A stretch of DNA of 64,000 nucleotides from Dryobates pubescens. Its lineage: Eukaryota; Chordata; Aves; Piciformes; Picidae. Numbering within the stretch: the first letter of the stretch is position 1; each line of letters starts with the position of its first letter. A program made the translations under genes and the position numbers. Of this stretch, positions 63,850-64,000 are shown piece by piece. The notes beneath the pieces are model-generated. The model was not told the DNA's origin. It searched no databases and worked only from the letters and a program-made list of their open reading frames with translations. The DNA lies in contig NC_071633.1 in assembly GCF_014839835.1 (NCBI RefSeq), forward strand, positions 19,583,001-19,647,000. Reading direction: 5' to 3'.

Positions 63850-64000
63850 TGAGCGGGGCCGGGGGGGCTGCGGGGCCGGGGGAGCTGCGCCGCCGACTCC
63901 CGCGCCCGCTGCGGGGGCCGCCGCCCTGGGCCCGGGGCCCCTGCCTGGCCCGGGGCCCCTGGCTGTCCCGGGGGCGCTGCTGTGGCGCTGCCCGGCCAGG

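Overview
This is a gene-dense, GC-rich stretch of vertebrate nuclear DNA. It is most likely from a bird: introns are short, CpG-rich promoters are frequent, minisatellites are abundant, and every recognisable dispersed repeat is a fragment of the 3' end of a CR1-type LINE. I see no Alu or L1, no endogenous virus, no tRNA and no CRISPR. The species cannot be told from the sequence. Gene names rest on remembered protein families. All exon models were read by eye from reading frame, GT-AG sites and phase, and each complete model sums to a whole number of codons.

Layout, left to right: LRRC55 (-, BK-channel gamma subunit, 726-1718); a gene-poor gap; an INCENP paralogue (-, 5734-19378); a 584-bp shared promoter; INCENP (+, 19963-33414); VPS51 (-, 35709-42278); BET1L (-, 43648-45709); RIC8A (+, 47515-56296); SIRT3 (-, 58598-63395); and the first exon of PSMD13 (+, 63754-63848, running off the right edge). 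The order and orientation BET1L(-) RIC8A(+) SIRT3(-) PSMD13(+) match human 11p15.5. LRRC55, INCENP and VPS51 lie on 11q12-q13 in human, so this window joins two segments that are far apart in human.

The most unusual feature is the pair of INCENP genes, head to head. Both look intact. They have the same exon architecture (exons 2, 4, 5 and 10 are exactly the same length in both), the same N-terminal centromere-targeting region and the same C-terminal Aurora-B-activating IN-box. Yet most of the protein has diverged strongly, and the paralogue has a shortened, proline-interrupted helical middle. The last exons, however, are almost identical even at silent sites, including a 73-nt perfect run, which suggests gene conversion confined to the kinase-activating end. 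Their shared promoter carries four CCAAT boxes and a CHR-like TTTGAA, the signature of G2/M cell-cycle genes.

Two other genes have minisatellites built over splice sites: a 40-bp array that copies the last 3' splice site of VPS51, and a 22-bp array that copies the exon 7 donor of RIC8A. The other genes look like ordinary single-copy housekeeping genes: Golgi/endosome tethering (VPS51), Golgi SNARE (BET1L), G-alpha chaperone (RIC8A), mitochondrial deacetylase (SIRT3) and proteasome lid (PSMD13).
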